A stretch of 64,000 bases of DNA from Homoserinimonas sp044769865 (GTDB lineage: Bacteria; Actinomycetota; Actinomycetes; Actinomycetales; Microbacteriaceae). Below the pieces are notes generated by a model. It saw only the letters and a list, made by a program, of their open reading frames with translations, did no database searches and was not told the DNA's origin. The translations under genes were made by a program, and so were the position numbers. The stretch covers positions 186,001-250,000 of the forward strand of contig NZ_JBIZWA010000001.1 in the NCBI RefSeq assembly GCF_044769865.1, read 5' to 3'. Below are positions 1 to 7,402 of the stretch, piece after piece (position 1 is the first letter of the stretch; the number at the start of each line of letters is the position of its first letter).

Positions 1-1
1 T

Positions 2-211
2 CTGCTTGACCCCACGAGCGAGATCAGCCGCTTCGAGGAGAAGGTGCGTCGCGAGGAGGCCCGCGTGCTGGGCCAGCAGGAACTCGCATCCTCGAGTCTC
101 GACGCGCAGTTCGAGCAGCTCGAGATCTCGGATGAGGCGATCGAGCTTGAGGCGCGCCTGGCTGCCCTCAAGTCGGGCGGTTCGCCGAAGGCCGTGACCT
201 CGGGAGAGTAA
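2..211 (+). CDS. PspA/IM30 family protein, C-terminal fragment
   Basis: This is the last 69 codons of a gene that begins before the window, ending at TAA 209-211. The fragment is charged and helical with Glu/Arg-rich heptads (for example ISRFEEKVRREEA and LEARLAALKSGG), as in the C-terminal coiled coil of PspA/IM30 (ESCRT-III-like) membrane-stress proteins. Family proteins polymerise on the inner membrane face and protect membrane integrity. Only the tail is visible, so the family call rests on the DPTSEISRFEEKVRREEA block. The next frame, a 10-codon ORF, starts 2 bases after the stop. Confidence 0.7.
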   Translation: MLDPTSEISRFEEKVRREEARVLGQQELASSSLDAQFEQLEISDEAIELEARLAALKSGGSPKAVTSGE

Positions 212-213
212 GC

Positions 214-246
214 ATGTCGGGAGGCTGCTGCGGCGTGAAAGACTGA
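214..246 (+). CDS. Possible 10-residue Cys-Cys micro-ORF (MSGGCCGVKD)
   Basis: An ATG at 214 opens a 10-codon frame ending in TGA at 244-246. A GGGAG ribosome-binding sequence at 202-206 sits 7 bases upstream, inside the last codons of the PspA-family gene. The arginase-family GTG start follows 4 bases after the stop and has no Shine-Dalgarno of its own, so this frame could deliver ribosomes to it. The peptide carries an adjacent Cys pair. No known family is recognised. It is too short for statistical support, and conservation is untested. Confidence 0.35.
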   Translation: MSGGCCGVKD

Positions 247-250
247 CGCC

Positions 251-1063
251 GTGGCAGCCTCTTTCTTTGTCGTCCCGCAGTGGCAGGGCTCCCCGTCGAC
301 CCGCGCGATGCGCCTCGCCGACGGGGCGCACGCAATCAGTCGCGACCTCCCGAGCGCCTCGACGACGATCGTTGACGTTCCGGCGGGTGCCGGCGACGCC
401 CTGGGCACCCGCGTGAACCGAGCCTCTTCGGTCGTCGCGGTGCGTGACAATCTCGCGGCGGCGCTCTCACGTGCGAATGCGCCGGCCATCACGATCGGCG
501 GCGACTGCGGCGTCGCACTGGCGGCGGTGCCGCACGCGCTGCGACCGGATGTCGCGGTGCTGTGGTTCGACGCCCATCCCGACCTGAACACCCCTGAGTC
601 GTCGCCGTCGGGCGCCTTCACTGGCATGGTGCTGCGCACGCTGCTCGGCGAGGGCGAGCCCATGCTCGTGCCGGCGCATCCGCTCTCGCCGTCACAGTTG
701 GTGCTGGTCGGTGCCCGCGACATCGACGCGAGCGAGGCGCAGTTCATCGAGGCGGCGGGCATCCCCGCGCTGGGGAGCGAGACCACAACCGACGAGGTCG
801 TCGAGGCGGTGGCCGCCACAGGGGCGAAATCGGTCTACGTGCACGTCGACCTGGACGTGCTCGACCCCGCGGCCGTGCGCGGACTGGGCAACCCGGTGCC
901 CTTCGGGATGCAGGTCGAGCAGGTGACGTCGGCGATCCGCGCCGTCGTCTCGCGCTTCCCCTTGGCGGGGGCGGGCATCAGCGGTTTCATGCCGTCGTCT
1001 GCCGAGGATGCCGACGACGACCTCGGCACGATTCTTCGGATGATCGGCGCGTTGACCCACTGA
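251..1063 (+). CDS. Arginase/agmatinase-fold hydrolase
   Basis: A 270-residue protein of the ureohydrolase family (arginase, agmatinase, formimidoylglutamase), which hydrolyse guanidino or amidino groups at a two-manganese centre. The metal motifs are DAHPD at about residues 107-111 and DLDVLDP from about 200. The first motif, normally GGDHS, reads GGDC here (Cys86), so one usual His ligand is replaced by Cys. The length is slightly short for the family, and the substrate cannot be told. The GTG start at 251 is chosen because the N-terminal strand (FFVVPQWQG) begins there. It lies 4 bases after the micro-ORF and is probably cotranscribed with the PspA-family gene. Confidence 0.8.
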   Translation: MAASFFVVPQWQGSPSTRAMRLADGAHAISRDLPSASTTIVDVPAGAGDALGTRVNRASSVVAVRDNLAAALSRANAPAITIGGDCGVALAAVPHALRPDVAVLWFDAHPDLNTPESSPSGAFTGMVLRTLLGEGEPMLVPAHPLSPSQLVLVGARDIDASEAQFIEAAGIPALGSETTTDEVVEAVAATGAKSVYVHVDLDVLDPAAVRGLGNPVPFGMQVEQVTSAIRAVVSRFPLAGAGISGFMPSSAEDADDDLGTILRMIGALTH

Positions 1064-1071
1064 AGTGCTGC

Positions 1072-2313
1072 CTAGGCGCCGCCCGGCCCGGCGAGGCCCG
1101 CGTAGAGCGCCAGGAGTGCGGTCGCGTTGGTGCCCCACGTGAATCCGAGCGCGTGCTCACGGGCGCGCCGCGCGAGCTGCTCGCGGGCAGCCTGGTCGTC
1201 GAGGAGTGACCCGACGGCGGCAGCCCAGTCCTCGGGGTCACGAGAGTCGAGCAGCACGCCCGACTCCCCTTCGGCGATCGACTCCATGAGGCCCGTGCTG
1301 CGGTAGCCGACCACGGGCGTTCCGCTCGCCGCCGATTCGAGGGCGACGAGCCCAAAGGTCTCCGAGTGCGAGGGCACGAGCGTGAGGGTCGCGACCGCGA
1401 GGAGATCGGCGAGCGGCTGGCGCTCGAGTGCACCGACGAAGCGTACGTCGTCCTCAACCCCGAGGCGGCTCGCGAGCGAGCGCAGGGAGTCAAGGTACGG
1501 CTCGTCGCCGGGGGTGGCCTCCCCCGCGATGACGAGCACGGGTGTCCACCCGCGCCTGCGGCGGAGGGCTGCCAGCGTGCGAACAGCGAGTTCCTGGTCC
1601 TTGAGCGGCTGCACGCGGCCGACGACCGCGAGCACGGGCCGGCCCTCCTCGATCGAGTACTCACGCCGCACCCTCCCGGCCGCGGCACGGTCGGGCGTGA
1701 AGAGCGACACGTCGACCCCGGGCGGGATGACCCAGACCCGCTCGGCCGGTGCGTGCAGGTCATCGATGAGGCATCCGACCTCAGCGACGGAACCCGCCAC
1801 GACGGCGCTCGCCTGGCCCGCGAGGTATCCCTCCGAGCGCAGCCGCAGCTCTGGTTCCGGCTCCTGCCCTGCCGCGAGGTGCTGGTTCTTCATTGCCGCG
1901 AGCGTGTGGAAGCTCTGCACGAAGGGAACACCGAGTTCGAGCGAGACCGGCAGGGTCGCGATGCCACTGAGCCAGTAGTGGGCGTGGATGACGTCGTAGC
2001 GAGGCGCCGTGCGGCCCGCGAGGCGCGCGACCGACTCCCCGAACTCGTCTGTCAGCGCGGGCAGTCGAGACTTGTCGACGGATGCCGGCGGCCCGGCGGG
2101 CAGCGCATGGATGCTGACGCCCGGTTCCACAAGGGTGACGGAGGGTGCCCCGGATGCGCGGGTCAGCAGTTCGACCTCGACGCCGCGTTTCGCGAGCTCG
2201 TGCGCGGTCGCGAGCAGTGAGACGTTGAGCCCGCCTGAGTCGCCCGTTCCCGCCCGCTGGGCGGGGGGCGTGTGCATCGCGACGAGTGCGACCCTCCCCA
2301 CCGTGCGCGTCAT
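1072..2313 (-). CDS. Group 1 (GT4) glycosyltransferase, MshA-like
   Basis: A 413-residue GT-B glycosyltransferase. The N-terminus (VALVAMHTPP, then GTGDSGGLNV) closely resembles MshA, which transfers GlcNAc to inositol phosphate in mycothiol synthesis. The C-terminal donor domain has the usual retaining-GT4 E-x7-E region (HSETFGLVALESAASGTPVV). Mycothiol synthesis would fit the SigR/RsrA pair elsewhere in the window, but related GT4 enzymes look similar, so mshA is not assigned. ATG 2311-2313 has TACAGT (2320-2325) 6 bases upstream, a leaderless arrangement. The gene converges on the arginase-family gene, with stops 8 bases apart. Confidence 0.78.
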   Translation of the reverse strand: MTRTVGRVALVAMHTPPAQRAGTGDSGGLNVSLLATAHELAKRGVEVELLTRASGAPSVTLVEPGVSIHALPAGPPASVDKSRLPALTDEFGESVARLAGRTAPRYDVIHAHYWLSGIATLPVSLELGVPFVQSFHTLAAMKNQHLAAGQEPEPELRLRSEGYLAGQASAVVAGSVAEVGCLIDDLHAPAERVWVIPPGVDVSLFTPDRAAAGRVRREYSIEEGRPVLAVVGRVQPLKDQELAVRTLAALRRRRGWTPVLVIAGEATPGDEPYLDSLRSLASRLGVEDDVRFVGALERQPLADLLAVATLTLVPSHSETFGLVALESAASGTPVVGYRSTGLMESIAEGESGVLLDSRDPEDWAAAVGSLLDDQAAREQLARRAREHALGFTWGTNATALLALYAGLAGPGGA

Positions 2314-2319
2314 GCTCTC

Positions 2320-2325
2320 ACTGTA
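2320..2325 (-). promoter_or_regulatory. -10 box (TACAGT) of leaderless glycosyltransferase mRNA
   Basis: Read on the minus strand, TACAGT is followed by GAGAGC and then ATG. A start site about 7 bases after the box falls on the A of the start codon. No Shine-Dalgarno is present. Confidence 0.55.
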
Positions 2326-2363
2326 TCCGGCGAGACAGCCGACGCCCCTGCTACAAATGGCTC

Positions 2364-2798
2364 ATGACACGCGGCACGCCGGGCACCCGCCTCGAGCGCG
2401 CGTGCCGCCGGGTCGTCGGCCTCGGGCGCGGGGTCCCGCTCGTGAGGCGCGCAGCCCTGAGCCCGCTCGTCGCGCGCCCCGGCTACTGGCTCGCGACGGC
2501 GGCCGGCCTGCTCTGGGGCGCCCTGCTGTCGCGTGGCCGCATCCGTCGGCGGGGCGGCGTCATCGTCGCGAGCGGATGCCCGCGATGGGCGTTCGGGCGA
2601 GGCGGCACGACGATCGGGGCCGTGTACCTCACACGCGACCAACTCGGCGCCGGCGTGCTCGCGCATGAAGCCGTGCACAGGGCGCAGTGGCGGCGCTACG
2701 GCCTCGCCTTCATTCCGCTGTACTTCGCGGCGGGGCTCGACGCGCGCCGCAACCGCTTCGAGATCGAGGCCGGACTGCGTCAGGGCGGTTATCGCTAG
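2364..2798 (+). CDS. Small hypothetical protein with HEAVH motif
   Basis: A 144-residue basic protein. After an Arg-rich N-terminus it has one apolar segment (about 40-56, YWLATAAGLLWGALL), then HEAVHRAQW at 101-109, which matches the HExxH zinc-binding pattern. A second hydrophobic stretch (LAFIPLYFAAG) and a conserved-looking NRFEIEAG tail follow. Proteins of this shape occur in Microbacteriaceae without known function. A membrane-associated zincin-like enzyme is possible, but no third metal ligand can be named. ATG 2364 is preferred to the upstream 2286 ATG because the intervening codons look non-coding and overlap the divergent promoter. Confidence 0.6.
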   Translation: MTRGTPGTRLERACRRVVGLGRGVPLVRRAALSPLVARPGYWLATAAGLLWGALLSRGRIRRRGGVIVASGCPRWAFGRGGTTIGAVYLTRDQLGAGVLAHEAVHRAQWRRYGLAFIPLYFAAGLDARRNRFEIEAGLRQGGYR

Positions 2799-2855
2799 GG
2801 GCGTCACGCTCTCATAACGGTGCCCTGTCCGCAGGCGCGTCGTGCCACCCTGCAG

Positions 2856-2861
2856 TATTCT
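2856..2861 (+). promoter_or_regulatory. Possible -10 box (TATTCT) of the lipoprotein gene
   Basis: TATTCT lies 36 bases before the lipoprotein ATG. It would give a leader of about 30 nt holding the GGAGGA ribosome site at 2890-2896. No convincing -35 element is visible. Confidence 0.35.
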
Positions 2862-2897
2862 CGGCTGTGCCCGATGCTGCGGGCTGACTGGAGGATC

Positions 2898-3479
2898 ATG
2901 AAGCTTCGTGTCGCCCTCGCGGGCATCCCGCTGCTGGCATTCGCTCTCGTGGGCTGCGCCGATGCGGGGAGCGAACCGGAGCCCGTCGACACCACGCAGT
3001 CCCCGAGCGCGTCACCGCAGCAGTCCGCGTCCCCCACCCCATCGACCGAGCCGGCCGGGCCTGAGCCGCTCTCGTGCAACACGATCATCACGCAGCAGAC
3101 CCTCGACGGCTTCGAGGCCGCTGGCTACGTGCACGAGGTGGACTTCGAGTCGCAGTTGCGCTCGGAGAGTCGCATCGAGACGCTCTTCTTCGACTACGGC
3201 GGGCTCGCCTGTTTCTGGTACCTGCCGAACAGTGACGGCTGGTTCACGGCCGCGTACTCGGAGATCACCGAGACCCAGGCGACCGAGGCCCAGGCGCTCC
3301 TCGAGGCGGAGGGCTACGTGCGCACGGAATCCGGCACCGACGTGACCTACGCGGTCGACCCGGAGGCGAACCTCCTCGGCCACCAGGACACGTATCTCTT
3401 CGAGCCGGGTGCCTGGTACCACTCGAACCATGCCGAGGGCGTCTCGGAGATCCGCACGGTCGTCGGCACCCGCCGCTAG
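2898..3479 (+). CDS. Predicted lipoprotein, unknown function
   Basis: A 193-residue secreted lipoprotein. The signal peptide ends in a lipobox (LVGC, Cys20). A Ser/Pro/Thr/Glu-rich linker (about 25-55) leads to a compact domain with Trp/Tyr-rich segments (CFWYLPNSDGW, YLFEPGAWYH). ATG 2898 is well supported: GGAGGA lies just upstream and the signal peptide begins at once. After lipidation it should face the outside of the membrane. No enzymatic motif is recognised. The flanking genes are on the other strand or unrelated, so context does not suggest a role. Confidence 0.8.
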   Translation: MKLRVALAGIPLLAFALVGCADAGSEPEPVDTTQSPSASPQQSASPTPSTEPAGPEPLSCNTIITQQTLDGFEAAGYVHEVDFESQLRSESRIETLFFDYGGLACFWYLPNSDGWFTAAYSEITETQATEAQALLEAEGYVRTESGTDVTYAVDPEANLLGHQDTYLFEPGAWYHSNHAEGVSEIRTVVGTRR

Positions 3480-3495
3480 CGCGAGGTCCCTGCGG

Positions 3496-4911
3496 TCACC
3501 ACTGCGCGGGGTGGCGCTTCTGCCACTGCAGTCGACGCTCCAGCTGTGCTCCGATCGCGAGGAGCGTGTCCTCGTCACCGGGCCGGCCGATGAGCTGGAT
3601 GCCCATGGGGAGCCCGTCGTCCGTCTCATGCACGGGAAGCGTGATCGCCGGCAGGCCGCACACGTTCACGAATGAGGTGAACGGCGTGTACTGCACCTGC
3701 TGCTCGAAGTTGCGCTCGCCGTCCTCGCTGTCGTACCAGCCGATCGGCCGTGGCGTCATGGCGAGGCTGGGCGTCACGACGGCATCGACGTGGGCGAACT
3801 GCGCGATGACGGACCGCTCGAATGCCGTGAGCCAGGCCAGCGCCTCGGCGAGCTGACGCGCGCTGATCTCACGTCCGCGATGCACGAGCCACTGGGTGAG
3901 CGGTTCGAGCAGCTGCATTGCCTCACCCTCGGCCGGGATCGAGGCGGCGCCGACCTGCCAGATGGTGCGGAAGTGAGGTGCGTAGTCGGGCGAGGGCTCA
4001 AGCGCGACGTCCTGCAGGCCGTGCCCGATCGCGGCGAGCTCTGCGACACCGCGATCGAGGGCGGCCTGCGCCTCAGGCGAGACGCGGATGTCGTAGGCAT
4101 CGTCCCAGGGGCTCGTCGTCATGACGCCGAGCTCGAAGCGTCCTTCTCCGCGAACGGCACTCCCGAGCAGCGCGCCCTCCGGGGAACGCGGCGCCCGAAG
4201 CGTGTAGGGAAACTCTCCCTCGCCGATCATGGCGTCGAGCAGCATCGCGGCATCCGCGACCGTGCGTGCGATTGGGCCGGCGACGCCGAGGCCCGCGAGT
4301 GAGCCGATGCCCGACCCCGCCGGCACGAGCCCGCGTGAGGGCTTGAGCCCCACGAGCCCCGTCGCTGCAGCGGGGATCCGCACCGAGCCACCACCGTCGG
4401 AGCCGGGCGCAAAGGGAAGCAGCCCCGCCGCGACCGCGACCGCCGCTCCCCCGCTGGAGCCGCCGGCGCCGAGTTCGGTGTTCCACGGTGTGCGGGCGGG
4501 CGGGGCGACGAGGGATTCCGTGTAGGACGGGAGCCCGAACTCGGGGGTGTTCGTCTTGCCGAGGCTGATCGCTCCCGCGGCGTCGAGCACCCGGGGCAGC
4601 TCGTCGCTCTCGTCGGGCACGAAGTCGGCCATGAGCCGGGAACCGAACTTGGTGGGGACGCCGGCCCTGCGGTTGAGGTCCTTGTCCCCGAAGGGGAGCC
4701 CCCAAAGAGGGGCGCTCCGCGGATGCTCCTGCTCAAGCGAAGCTGCTCGCTCCCGTGCCGCCTCTGGCGTGACGGTGACGAATGCCCCGAGTTGCCCGTC
4801 GAGGCGCTCGATGCGGTCGAGGTAGTGGGAGACGAGTTCGAGGGCCGTGATCTCGCCCCGGCGAAGCCAGTCCCACTGCTCCTGGGCGGTGAGGTGGTGG
4901 AGTTCGAACAT
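3496..4911 (-). CDS. Amidase signature family enzyme
   Basis: A 471-residue amidase-signature hydrolase. The Ser-cisSer-Lys triad can be read: Lys77 in FGDKDLN, Ser152 in GAGGSSGGAA and Ser176 in GGGSVRIPA. Family members hydrolyse amides, or act in GatA-type amidotransferases. No gatB or gatC lies next to it, and it is free-standing, so a catabolic or detoxifying amidase is more likely. Length is normal. ATG 4909-4911 is preceded at 6 bases by TAGGCT on its own strand, indicating a leaderless transcript diverging from the GntR operon. Substrate cannot be inferred. Confidence 0.88.
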   Translation of the reverse strand: MFELHHLTAQEQWDWLRRGEITALELVSHYLDRIERLDGQLGAFVTVTPEAARERAASLEQEHPRSAPLWGLPFGDKDLNRRAGVPTKFGSRLMADFVPDESDELPRVLDAAGAISLGKTNTPEFGLPSYTESLVAPPARTPWNTELGAGGSSGGAAVAVAAGLLPFAPGSDGGGSVRIPAAATGLVGLKPSRGLVPAGSGIGSLAGLGVAGPIARTVADAAMLLDAMIGEGEFPYTLRAPRSPEGALLGSAVRGEGRFELGVMTTSPWDDAYDIRVSPEAQAALDRGVAELAAIGHGLQDVALEPSPDYAPHFRTIWQVGAASIPAEGEAMQLLEPLTQWLVHRGREISARQLAEALAWLTAFERSVIAQFAHVDAVVTPSLAMTPRPIGWYDSEDGERNFEQQVQYTPFTSFVNVCGLPAITLPVHETDDGLPMGIQLIGRPGDEDTLLAIGAQLERRLQWQKRHPAQW

Positions 4912-4917
4912 AGGTGA

Positions 4918-4923
4918 AGCCTA
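4918..4923 (-). promoter_or_regulatory. -10 box (TAGGCT) of leaderless amidase mRNA
   Basis: On the minus strand TAGGCT-N6-ATG places the transcription start at the start codon. The box abuts the TTGACA of the divergent gntR promoter at 4928. Confidence 0.55.
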
Positions 4924-4927
4924 GGGC

Positions 4928-4970
4928 TTGACAACAGGCATGGTTAAGTGGTTCATTAGTTGAGTAACCA
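4928..4970 (+). promoter_or_regulatory. gntR promoter with inverted-repeat operator
   Basis: A perfect TTGACA -35 hexamer lies at 4928-4933. The -10 is weak (GTTCAT around 4951 at 17-base spacing). A perfect 6-base inverted repeat, TGGTTA (4941-4946) and TAACCA (4965-4970), flanks that -10 region, as expected for autoregulation by the YtrA-type GntR protein encoded just downstream. The operator role is inferred. Confidence 0.5.
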
Positions 4971-4990
4971 ACCAGCGAAGCGGAGAAGCC

Positions 4991-5359
4991 ATGGAAGAAG
5001 GACGACCGATCTTCGTGCAACTCGCCGAACAGATCGAGAACGACATCCTGAGCGGCGCACTGCCCGAAGAGAGCCAGGTGCCTTCCACCAACGAGTTCGC
5101 CGCGTTCCACCGGATCAACCCCGCCACCGCCGGCAAAGGGGTAAACCTGCTCGTCGACGCCGGCATCCTCTACAAGAAGCGAGGCATCGGAATGTTTGTC
5201 GCCACCGGATCCCGCGACCGCATCGTGCGCCAGCGCATGGAGCGCTTCGAGGTCGACTACGTGCATCCGCTTCTTGTCGAAGCGGCCAAGCTCGGCCTCA
5301 CGCACGACGACGTCGCCGCACTCATTAGGACAACCACCATGGAAGGAAGCACGTCATGA
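4991..5359 (+). CDS. GntR family (YtrA-type) transcriptional regulator
   Basis: A 122-residue repressor. The winged helix spans about residues 5-75 (PIFVQLAEQIENDILSGAL, then VPSTNEFAAFHRINPATA, then GILYKKRGIGMFV). Only a short C-terminal helical tail follows, and the absence of an effector domain defines the YtrA subgroup, which usually controls an adjacent ABC operon. The stop overlaps the ABC ATPase start by 4 bases (ATGA, 5356-5359), so the genes are translationally coupled. The inverted repeat at 4941-4970 is the likely binding site. Confidence 0.88.
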   Translation: MEEGRPIFVQLAEQIENDILSGALPEESQVPSTNEFAAFHRINPATAGKGVNLLVDAGILYKKRGIGMFVATGSRDRIVRQRMERFEVDYVHPLLVEAAKLGLTHDDVAALIRTTTMEGSTS

Positions 5360-6246
5360 GCCCCGTCGTACAGGTCTCGGGCCTGAGCAAGCACTTCGGC
5401 AGCGTCCGCGCTGTCGACGATGCGAGCTTCAGCCTCGAGCAGAACAAGATCACCGGCCTGCTCGGCCGCAACGGTGCAGGCAAGAGCACCCTCATGAACC
5501 TGCTCACAGGGCAGGAGTTCGCCACTCGCGGCGACATCAGGGTCTTCGGCGCCTCACCCGTCGAGAACGCGAGCGTGCTGCGGAACATCTGCTTCATCAA
5601 GGAGAGCCAGCGCTACCCGGAGGACTTCTACGTCAAGCACGTCTTCAAGAGCGCCCCCTGGTTCTTCGAGAACTGGGATGCCGAGTTCGCGGAGCAGCTC
5701 GTCGACGAGTTCCGCCTGCCGACCGACCGGCGCATCAAGAAGCTCTCCCGCGGGCAGCTCTCCGCGGTCGGCATCATCGTCGGGCTCGCCTCGCGCGCTC
5801 CCCTCACGTTCTTCGATGAGCCGTACCTGGGCCTCGACGCCGTCGCGCGACAGGTCTTCTACGACCGCCTCCTCGAGGACTACGCCGAGCATCCGCGCAC
5901 CGTCGTGCTGTCGACCCACCTCATCGACGAGGTCAGCATGCTCCTCGAGCATGTACTCCTCATCGACGACGGTCGCATCGTCATCGACGAAGACGCCGAA
6001 GCGCTCCGCAACACGGCAACAACCGTGGTCGGCACGCGTAGCGCCGTCGACGCCTTCGTCGCGGGTCGAGAAATCCTGCATCGCGACGGCATCGGCGGCC
6101 TCGCATCCGTCACGGTCGGCGGCCTCGACGACAGCGAGCGCGCCGCCGCACACGCCGCAGGGCTTGAACTCACGCCCGTCTCCCTGCAGCAACTCATCAT
6201 CCGCAAGACGGGCACCACGACACGAGAGTTCGAGCAGAGCGCATGA
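5356..6246 (+). CDS. ABC transporter ATP-binding protein (GntR-linked)
   Basis: A 296-residue ABC ATPase. It has Walker A GRNGAGKST, a signature that reads LSRGQ rather than LSGGQ, and Walker B LTFFDEP followed by the D-loop and an H-switch in STHLIDE. About 80 C-terminal residues extend beyond the core domain. It pairs with the membrane protein encoded next, whose start overlaps this stop by 4 bases. The YtrA-type regulator and the ABC-2-like partner point to an exporter or stress-responsive flippase. The substrate is unknown. Start ATG 5356 is fixed by the overlap with gntR. Confidence 0.88.
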   Translation: MSPVVQVSGLSKHFGSVRAVDDASFSLEQNKITGLLGRNGAGKSTLMNLLTGQEFATRGDIRVFGASPVENASVLRNICFIKESQRYPEDFYVKHVFKSAPWFFENWDAEFAEQLVDEFRLPTDRRIKKLSRGQLSAVGIIVGLASRAPLTFFDEPYLGLDAVARQVFYDRLLEDYAEHPRTVVLSTHLIDEVSMLLEHVLLIDDGRIVIDEDAEALRNTATTVVGTRSAVDAFVAGREILHRDGIGGLASVTVGGLDDSERAAAHAAGLELTPVSLQQLIIRKTGTTTREFEQSA

Positions 6247-7016
6247 CCACGACCATCCCACTCCCCCAGCGCAGCGCCGGCGGCGACGAGCTGCAGCGCA
6301 TCCTCAACGTCGCCAAGCTGCACCTCACGGCTCGAATCCCGTTGCTCGTGCTCCCGTGGATGATTCTCGGGATCATCTTCGCAGCGAACGTCGCGATCTG
6401 GCTCCTCATCCGCGCCGCGGCAGGAGACGCCGCGATGGCCGATGCGGGCGAGGGCATGCAGTTCTCCGGTGCCTCGACCTTTATCTTCGTCTACATGTTG
6501 GTCGTCGCCGTGCAGGCGGTGAATGCCACATTCCCCTTCGCACTCGGCTACGGCGTCACACGGCGCGACTTCTATCTCGGGTCGAGCCTGACCTTCCTCG
6601 CGCTGAGCGTCTACTACGCGGCGGGCCTCACACTCCTGAACTGGCTCGAAAGGTCAACTAACGGGTGGGGCCTCGGTGGGCGCATGTTCGACGTCGTGTA
6701 CTTCTCGACCGAGAACCTGCTGACCCAGTTCCTGCAGTTCTTCCTCGTGTTCCTGTTCTTCTTCTTCGTCGGTGCCGCGACCGGTTCGGTGTACGTGCGA
6801 TGGAAGAGCTTCGGGATGATCGTGTTCTTTGCCGCACTCGGCTTCGCCCTCATCGGCGCCGCCGCGGTCATCACGCTCAGCGAGAGCTGGGGCGCGGTCG
6901 GTGAATGGTTCGTCTCGAACGGCCCACTCGGGGTGGCGCTCTGGCTGCTCGTGCCGACCGTCCTCTCGGCGCTGGCCGGCTTCCGGCTCCTGCGGAGGGC
7001 CACGCCAAGGAACTGA
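6243..7016 (+). CDS. ABC transporter membrane subunit
   Basis: A 257-residue integral membrane protein with about six predicted helices (clear at about 30-55, 75-100, 115-135, 155-180, 195-220 and 230-250). It is the third gene of the gntR-ATPase-permease operon and overlaps the ATPase by ATGA. The segment FALGYGVTRRDFYLGSS resembles the cytoplasmic loop of ABC-2 permeases. It should form the transmembrane pore with the preceding ATPase. No substrate motif is visible. It ends 5 bases before the convergent next gene. Confidence 0.8.
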   Translation: MTTTIPLPQRSAGGDELQRILNVAKLHLTARIPLLVLPWMILGIIFAANVAIWLLIRAAAGDAAMADAGEGMQFSGASTFIFVYMLVVAVQAVNATFPFALGYGVTRRDFYLGSSLTFLALSVYYAAGLTLLNWLERSTNGWGLGGRMFDVVYFSTENLLTQFLQFFLVFLFFFFVGAATGSVYVRWKSFGMIVFFAALGFALIGAAAVITLSESWGAVGEWFVSNGPLGVALWLLVPTVLSALAGFRLLRRATPRN

Positions 7017-7020
7017 ACCG

Positions 7021-7389
7021 CTAGCCCTCCAGTTCGAGACGGAGCTGCCGCAGCATCCGATCGAACTCCCCCGGCGCCCGCTCGACGACGGCTCTCCCAG
7101 AGAACCGTCCGAGCGGGCGCTGCCGTTTCGAGACATCGAGGATCACGTGCGTGACCTGGGAACCGTGGTCGTCAGCGACGACCCGGTACTCGCCGCGATA
7201 CCAGCGACCGCCCTCACTCACGACGAGATGCGCGCGCGGATCAGCCAAGAAGCGGCTGCGTCGCTGCTCGCCCGGATCGCAGCGCGCGGCGATGGCCTCA
7301 TAGACCTCGTGCGGGCGCGCGCGAAGATGACCGTGCAGCGTGAGGAGCACACGGTGCGGCTCAGGCCGCCGGCGGGAAGCCTCGGTCAT
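7021..7389 (-). CDS. Hypothetical protein, possible SRPBCC (START-like) fold
   Basis: A 122-residue protein without signal or membrane segments. The order strand-helix (VLLTLHGHLRARPHEVYEAIA) followed by repeated strands (HLVVSEGGRWYRGEYRVVADDHGSQVTHVILDVS) and a C-terminal helix (FDRMLRQLRLELE) is that of polyketide-cyclase/SRPBCC proteins, which bind small hydrophobic ligands. It is short for that family, so the fold is only a suggestion. It begins 13 bases after the acetyltransferase stop on the same strand and may be the last gene of that transcript. Confidence 0.55.
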   Translation of the reverse strand: MTEASRRRPEPHRVLLTLHGHLRARPHEVYEAIAARCDPGEQRRSRFLADPRAHLVVSEGGRWYRGEYRVVADDHGSQVTHVILDVSKRQRPLGRFSGRAVVERAPGEFDRMLRQLRLELEG

Positions 7390-7402
7390 GGAGCGCTGTC
7401 GC

